Origin: JAVJRN01 sp040218415
GTDB lineage: Bacteria; Bacteroidota; Bacteroidia; Cytophagales; Cyclobacteriaceae
Direction: 5' to 3'
DNA length: 64,000 bases
NCBI GenBank assembly: GCA_040218415.1
Contig: JAVJRN010000079.1
Span: forward strand, 124,001-188,000
This document shows positions 61,046 to 64,000 of this stretch, piece by piece. Position numbers and translations under genes: made by a program. A model generated the notes under the pieces. It worked only from the letters and a program-made list of their open reading frames with translations, did no database searches and had not been told where the DNA came from. Each line of letters opens with the position of its first letter. Within the stretch, counting starts at the first letter, position 1.

Positions 61046-61672
61046 GTGGATTCATCTATCATCCACCGTTACTTTCCTGATCTTAGCGAAAGTCAAAAAA
61101 ATCAATTTAATGCTCTTGGAAGCATCTATGAGGAATGGAATGCGAAGATCAATGTAGTTTCTCGAAAAGATATTGATGAGCTGTATATACGGCATGTACT
61201 GCACAGTCTGGCTATTGCTAAGCTTTTTGAATTTGAAAAAGGCGACCGTATCCTCGATATAGGCACAGGCGGTGGTTTTCCTGGTATTCCTTTAGCCATC
61301 ATTTTTCCAGAAGCAAAATTTCATTTAGTAGACTCTATTGGGAAAAAAATCAATGTGGTCAAAGAGGTATCTTCAGCCATCGGCTTAAAAAACATCACCG
61401 CAGAGCACAATCGTGTCGAAAAACTCAAAGGTGAGTACGATTTCATCGTTTCTAGAGCTGTTGCACAGACTAAGCAACTCATGCGCTGGACACACCAAAT
61501 AATAAAAAGAGATAGCCCCGAAGAAGTGGCCAATGGATATATATTCTTAAAGGGAGGAAACTTAAAAGCCGAACTCAACGAAATCCGAAGACCCCACCAA
61601 GTGACTGAAATCAGTAGATTTTTCAAAGAAGAGTTCTTTGAAACCAAGCAGATTGTGTTTATTCCTACGTAA
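61046..61672 (+). CDS. rsmG: 16S rRNA (guanine527-N7)-methyltransferase RsmG
   Basis: A 208-residue class I methyltransferase acting on G527 of 16S rRNA. The SAM site is DIGTGGGFPGIPLAI, preceded by SRKDIDELYIRHVLHSLA and followed by FHLVDSIGKKINVV and FIVSRAV, all characteristic. The start is GTG 61046, three bases after the sigma-factor stop, and translation is probably coupled. An ATG in frame comes only much later, which would lose the N-terminal helix. Confidence 0.95.
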   Translation: MDSSIIHRYFPDLSESQKNQFNALGSIYEEWNAKINVVSRKDIDELYIRHVLHSLAIAKLFEFEKGDRILDIGTGGGFPGIPLAIIFPEAKFHLVDSIGKKINVVKEVSSAIGLKNITAEHNRVEKLKGEYDFIVSRAVAQTKQLMRWTHQIIKRDSPEEVANGYIFLKGGNLKAELNEIRRPHQVTEISRFFKEEFFETKQIVFIPT

Positions 61673-61804
61673 TATTTGGTTGCGACATAAGAAGAAGAAT
61701 TTGTCAACTTACCACTAAAATAAAAACCTTAAAATCAATGGAGCAAACTTTTGAAATGGTAGATTATTTCAATATTTTCATGGCTTAATTATAAACTTAA
61801 GAAT

Positions 61805-62221
61805 ATGAAGCAGACTTTTCTATTAATTATTGCTCTTTTGGCATTTAGCACGAGCTATGCCAATAACTCGTCTAAGTATTTCGTGAACGATGAAAAAATC
61901 GAAAACGTAATGCAAGAATCTACTCAAATCGACTTCACCGTTGATGCAGCTCAGTTGGAGATGCTTATGAATTCAGAAAGTATTCAGCAAGATAAAAGTG
62001 CTTGGGTAGCTTTTGCCTTGGCTTGGGTTGTTGGATATATTGGAATTCACAGGGTTTATTTGGGCGGTAAAGGATCTCTTGTATTGATCTATATCGTTAC
62101 GTGTTTCGGTATTTTCGGTATTGTTCCTTTAGTTGACTGGGTTGTTCTCTTAGTTGGTGCAATTAAAGGTGACATCAGCCAGTTTATTGGTAACGACAAG
62201 TTCTTTATGTGGGGTAATTAA
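61805..62221 (+). CDS. TM2 domain-containing protein
   Basis: A 138-residue protein with a signal peptide (1-19, ending SYAN), a polar stretch (20-60) and a TM2 domain: two membrane helices around WVVGYIGIHRVYLGGKGSLVLIY and FGIVPLVDWVVLLVGAIKGD. The family is small and functionally unknown. It is a single gene ended by a strong terminator whose stem includes the stop codon of the convergent gene. Confidence 0.92.
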   Translation: MKQTFLLIIALLAFSTSYANNSSKYFVNDEKIENVMQESTQIDFTVDAAQLEMLMNSESIQQDKSAWVAFALAWVVGYIGIHRVYLGGKGSLVLIYIVTCFGIFGIVPLVDWVVLLVGAIKGDISQFIGNDKFFMWGN

Positions 62222-62245
62222 CAACTCTTGTTTAATTATAAAATT

Positions 62246-62275
62246 AAAATCCCGAGCTACAACTCGGGATTTTTT
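62246..62275 (+). terminator. Intrinsic terminator of the TM2 gene
   Basis: AAAATCCCGAG (62246-62256) pairs with CTCGGGATTTT (62263-62273) across a 6-nt loop and a T-tract follows. On the minus strand the same stem also ends in T residues. The convergent gene's stop codon (62257-62259) lies in the loop. Confidence 0.9.
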
Positions 62276-63075
62276 ATTTGCTGGAAAAAGCGATGGCTAA
62301 TGTTATTTTTTATTTCTTGATTTTTTCTTTCGGCCAACTGACCAGAATATCGAATGCCACCAACGTAAAAATTCTGAAATAGCGCGGCTCCTGATAAAGT
62401 TCCAGTAAAAAAATAACCAGTATAAAAACTCCAAGCAGTGAAGGTTATTAAACCAGCCTGTACCCCACCTGACACCAATCCCTTAAACCAATAGCCAGCA
62501 TACATTTGCCCTACTCCAGGGAAGAACATAGAGAGATTTCTCGCTTTCTTTTCGCTCTTAAATTTGAGATTTTCAGGGACAATCTGAGTGAGTTGATTCG
62601 TATCAGACAAAAGATTTTGGTTTGCAGTCAAATAGCTTCTCGCGTCTTCCAATTTTTCCAATTGTACGTAATTGAGAAATTGAATGATTTTAAGGTTATT
62701 GGAAATTGGGGCTCCAAATCGGAGTTTATATTTTAAAAGCTCGTTCTCTACTTTTGGCGCATCATTTTCCAGATAAGCCATCAGAATTTTCTCAGCTGAT
62801 ACTACTTGAGATACGGAATCCTTTTTGATAGGAATGCGTGAAAGCGTCTGATAAGCATCCTCGTATAGTCCAAGCCGTTTCTTACATTCCGCTTTTTTTA
62901 ATAAGAAGGTTTCTCTTGATTTTACTTCCTCATTAAAGAAATAAGCCTTTTCATAAAGGATCGAAGCTTGTGCATAAGATCCTTTGGAAAACAACGTATC
63001 TGCTGACCGATAAGACTGACCCTTAATCGAATAAGACGCGCAAAGGCACGTGCATATTAACCAAAATTGCTTCAT
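62257..63075 (-). CDS. Exported TPR-like protein with C-terminal membrane domain
   Basis: From ATG 63075 this is 272 residues: a signal peptide (MKQFWLICTCLCASYSIKGQ), a helical TPR-like part (about 20-175, LFSKGSYAQASILYEKAYFF) and a C-terminal domain with two membrane helices (SMFFPGVGQMYAGYWFKG, then SFYTGYFFTGTLSGAALFQN). The PGxGQxYxG motif marks a family of small membrane domains common in Bacteroidota. It overlaps the upstream gene by 53 bp, in another frame, because no later start would keep the signal peptide. Its stop lies within the TM2 terminator. Confidence 0.78.
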   Translation of the reverse strand: MKQFWLICTCLCASYSIKGQSYRSADTLFSKGSYAQASILYEKAYFFNEEVKSRETFLLKKAECKKRLGLYEDAYQTLSRIPIKKDSVSQVVSAEKILMAYLENDAPKVENELLKYKLRFGAPISNNLKIIQFLNYVQLEKLEDARSYLTANQNLLSDTNQLTQIVPENLKFKSEKKARNLSMFFPGVGQMYAGYWFKGLVSGGVQAGLITFTAWSFYTGYFFTGTLSGAALFQNFYVGGIRYSGQLAERKNQEIKNNISHRFFQQIKNPEL

Positions 63076-63886
63076 TCGCTGAATCATTAAATTCTATTTC
63101 TGTCATTTTAACAGTAACTACACTACCCCAGATATTCGCTACATAAAAGGCGGAAAAAAGGCTACCAAAAATGATAAATCTGGCACTCTTCACTCCGTCT
63201 TTTCGGTACGACTCCCAAGTTTGCAAACCAAATACTCCAGAGATAAGCAAGCTCATTGCACCTTGCCCGATCTTACCCGCATAAATTTTCCCAGAACCGG
63301 GAATCACAGCAGACATCATCCCCGCCAAAAGTGGTGATTTTGACTTTCTATTCTTAATCAGTTCATGAATGCCCGTTAAATCTTTCTCATAATCTTTAAA
63401 AGCATAATAAAGCCCATCGAAATTATTCGCATTCTTTTCGTAGGCGTCAAAATCTCGTTTCAGTAAGCCAATCGAGGCTAATTGAAAATATTGAAGTCCC
63501 TGATAAAGGTCATCCACGGCTGAATAATTATCTAAATATTGATAGGCCGAATCATATAAGTTCAAATAGGCAAGTTGCAGCGAACTTTGAAATCTTGCCT
63601 GTCTGTATAATGGCCTCACAGAACTAGAGACCTGATTGAACGCATTGATAGATTGAGCTAAGCTTTTCTTTCGATAATGTAATTTTCCTTGCCAAAAATT
63701 AATGGTATCAGCTTGACCTTGGCTATTAGTTTTCAGCGTTCGAAGATGAAAAAGTGCATCATCGTAGGTTTTTAATTCATTTAAATGCTCAATAAAATTG
63801 ATCTCTTGCTTAAATGAATACTGAGAATAAGCTAAATCAACAAAACTCAGAATAGCGATGAGGCTACTTAATATTTTTATAAGCAT
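63023..63886 (-). CDS. Exported TPR-like protein with C-terminal membrane domain (paralogue-like)
   Basis: A 287-residue protein with signal peptide (1-21, ending AYSQ), TPR-like helices (about 25-175: YDDALFHLRTL, YRQARFQSSLQLAYLNLYDSA), and a C-terminal part with membrane segments (MSAVIPGSGKIYAGKIGQGA, then a helix about 220-250). Its architecture repeats that of the next gene, with IPGSGKIYAG for FPGVGQMYAG. The two probably arose by duplication and may work together at the inner membrane. It overlaps the YidD-like gene by 23 bp. Confidence 0.78.
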   Translation of the reverse strand: MLIKILSSLIAILSFVDLAYSQYSFKQEINFIEHLNELKTYDDALFHLRTLKTNSQGQADTINFWQGKLHYRKKSLAQSINAFNQVSSSVRPLYRQARFQSSLQLAYLNLYDSAYQYLDNYSAVDDLYQGLQYFQLASIGLLKRDFDAYEKNANNFDGLYYAFKDYEKDLTGIHELIKNRKSKSPLLAGMMSAVIPGSGKIYAGKIGQGAMSLLISGVFGLQTWESYRKDGVKSARFIIFGSLFSAFYVANIWGSVVTVKMTEIEFNDSANEAILVNMHVPLRVLFD

Positions 63887-64000
63887 CCCAATGATCTATT
63901 ATTTTGCCATTATCGTTTATTCGCACCCGAGGTGTTTCTGCATAAGAAGCTCTTGAACATCTTGTGAGTCTATCCAAAGTCATGACAAACCCTTTGATTG
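63864..64000 (-). CDS. YidD-like membrane protein insertion factor, C-terminal fragment
   Basis: A partial frame reaches the right edge and stops at 63864-63866 (about 45 residues). GFVMTLDRLTRCSR resembles the end of the YidD motif (GLxLTxxRLxRC), a small protein that helps YidC insert membrane proteins. The rest (KIIDHWDAYKNIK) is not diagnostic. I therefore call it YidD-like, not confirmed. It overlaps the TPR-like gene downstream by 23 bp. Confidence 0.5.
   Translation of the reverse strand, partial: IKGFVMTLDRLTRCSRASYAETPRVRINDNGKIIDHWDAYKNIK

Noticed and set aside
61738..61788. A 16-codon open frame upstream of the TM2 gene beginning ATGGAGCAAACTTTT, similar to the start of the TM2 gene itself.
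   Set aside because: Very short, and no attenuator structure follows. The likeness covers 15 bases only and may be chance.
1..64000. tRNA genes, rRNA, CRISPR arrays, insertion sequences or prophage.
   Set aside because: Intergenic regions were scanned by eye on both strands; no cloverleaf, spaced direct repeats, transposase motifs or phage genes were found.

Overview
The window is AT-rich chromosomal DNA (about 60% A+T by eye) from a member of the Bacteroidota, most likely order Cytophagales. Supporting signs are promoters of the TAnnTTTG type, weak or absent Shine-Dalgarno sites, a TonB-dependent receptor with a carboxypeptidase-regulatory N-terminus, LytTR regulators, a DUF4835 (type IX secretion-associated) protein in a bamD-omega-coaBC-recN cluster, a single LptF/G-type permease and a methionine synthase split into two genes. 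I cannot name the genus. No rRNA, tRNA, CRISPR array, insertion sequence or prophage was seen; the genes are densely packed and largely core. REGION 1-13.9 kb: end of an Omp85 barrel gene, hemF, a PAP2 phosphatase, an orphan LytTR regulator, riboflavin synthase, Pcm, an acyl-CoA thioesterase, a TlpA-like thiol-disulfide lipoprotein, gatB-alaS, then an M23 peptidase, a CapA-like lipoprotein, a MerR regulator and dprA. REGION 13.9-21.4 kb: a leftward methionine operon (metH N-part, metH C-part, metF) followed by HMG-CoA lyase and an SLC13-type permease. It is headed by a well-formed SAM-I (S-box) riboswitch whose predicted transcription start falls on the first helix. REGION 21.5-35.9 kb: a Ppx/GppA phosphatase, then the main accessory locus. 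Leftward it carries an oxidoreductase of the Gfo/Idh/MocA family, two sugar-phosphate-isomerase-like TIM barrels, two very large lipoproteins that join beta-propeller dehydrogenase-like domains to c-type cytochromes (one also carries PA14 and a 3-keto-disaccharide hydrolase/DUF1080 domain), a TonB-dependent receptor and a TMEM220-like protein. A divergent MFS transporter faces it across an intergenic region holding a cluster of LacI-family-like operators. My reading is an oxidative glycoside-utilisation locus in which uptake, C3-type oxidation and electron transfer to cytochrome c are coupled; this is inference. REGION 36.3-41.3 kb: a secreted protein of about nine and a half 34-residue SDxY repeats, followed by a LytS-type histidine kinase, a second kinase-like protein whose phospho-accepting His and N-box Asn are both replaced, and a LytTR response regulator, joined by 4-bp overlaps. 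REGION 41.5-55.3 kb: polyphosphate kinase, malate dehydrogenase, a cyclic-nucleotide-binding protein, tilS, then a rightward envelope and housekeeping run (OstA-like, bamD, omega, coaBC with an active-site His-to-Gln change, DUF4835, a 71-aa protein, recN, fabI, ispE). REGION 55.3-64 kb: a NUMOD4/HNH-like protein with a degraded nuclease motif, an EamA transporter, an LptF/G permease, a tRNA-guanine transglycosylase without zinc ligands, a glycosyltransferase, an ECF sigma factor, rsmG, a TM2 protein, and a chain of three overlapping leftward genes that begins with a YidD-like fragment at the window edge.
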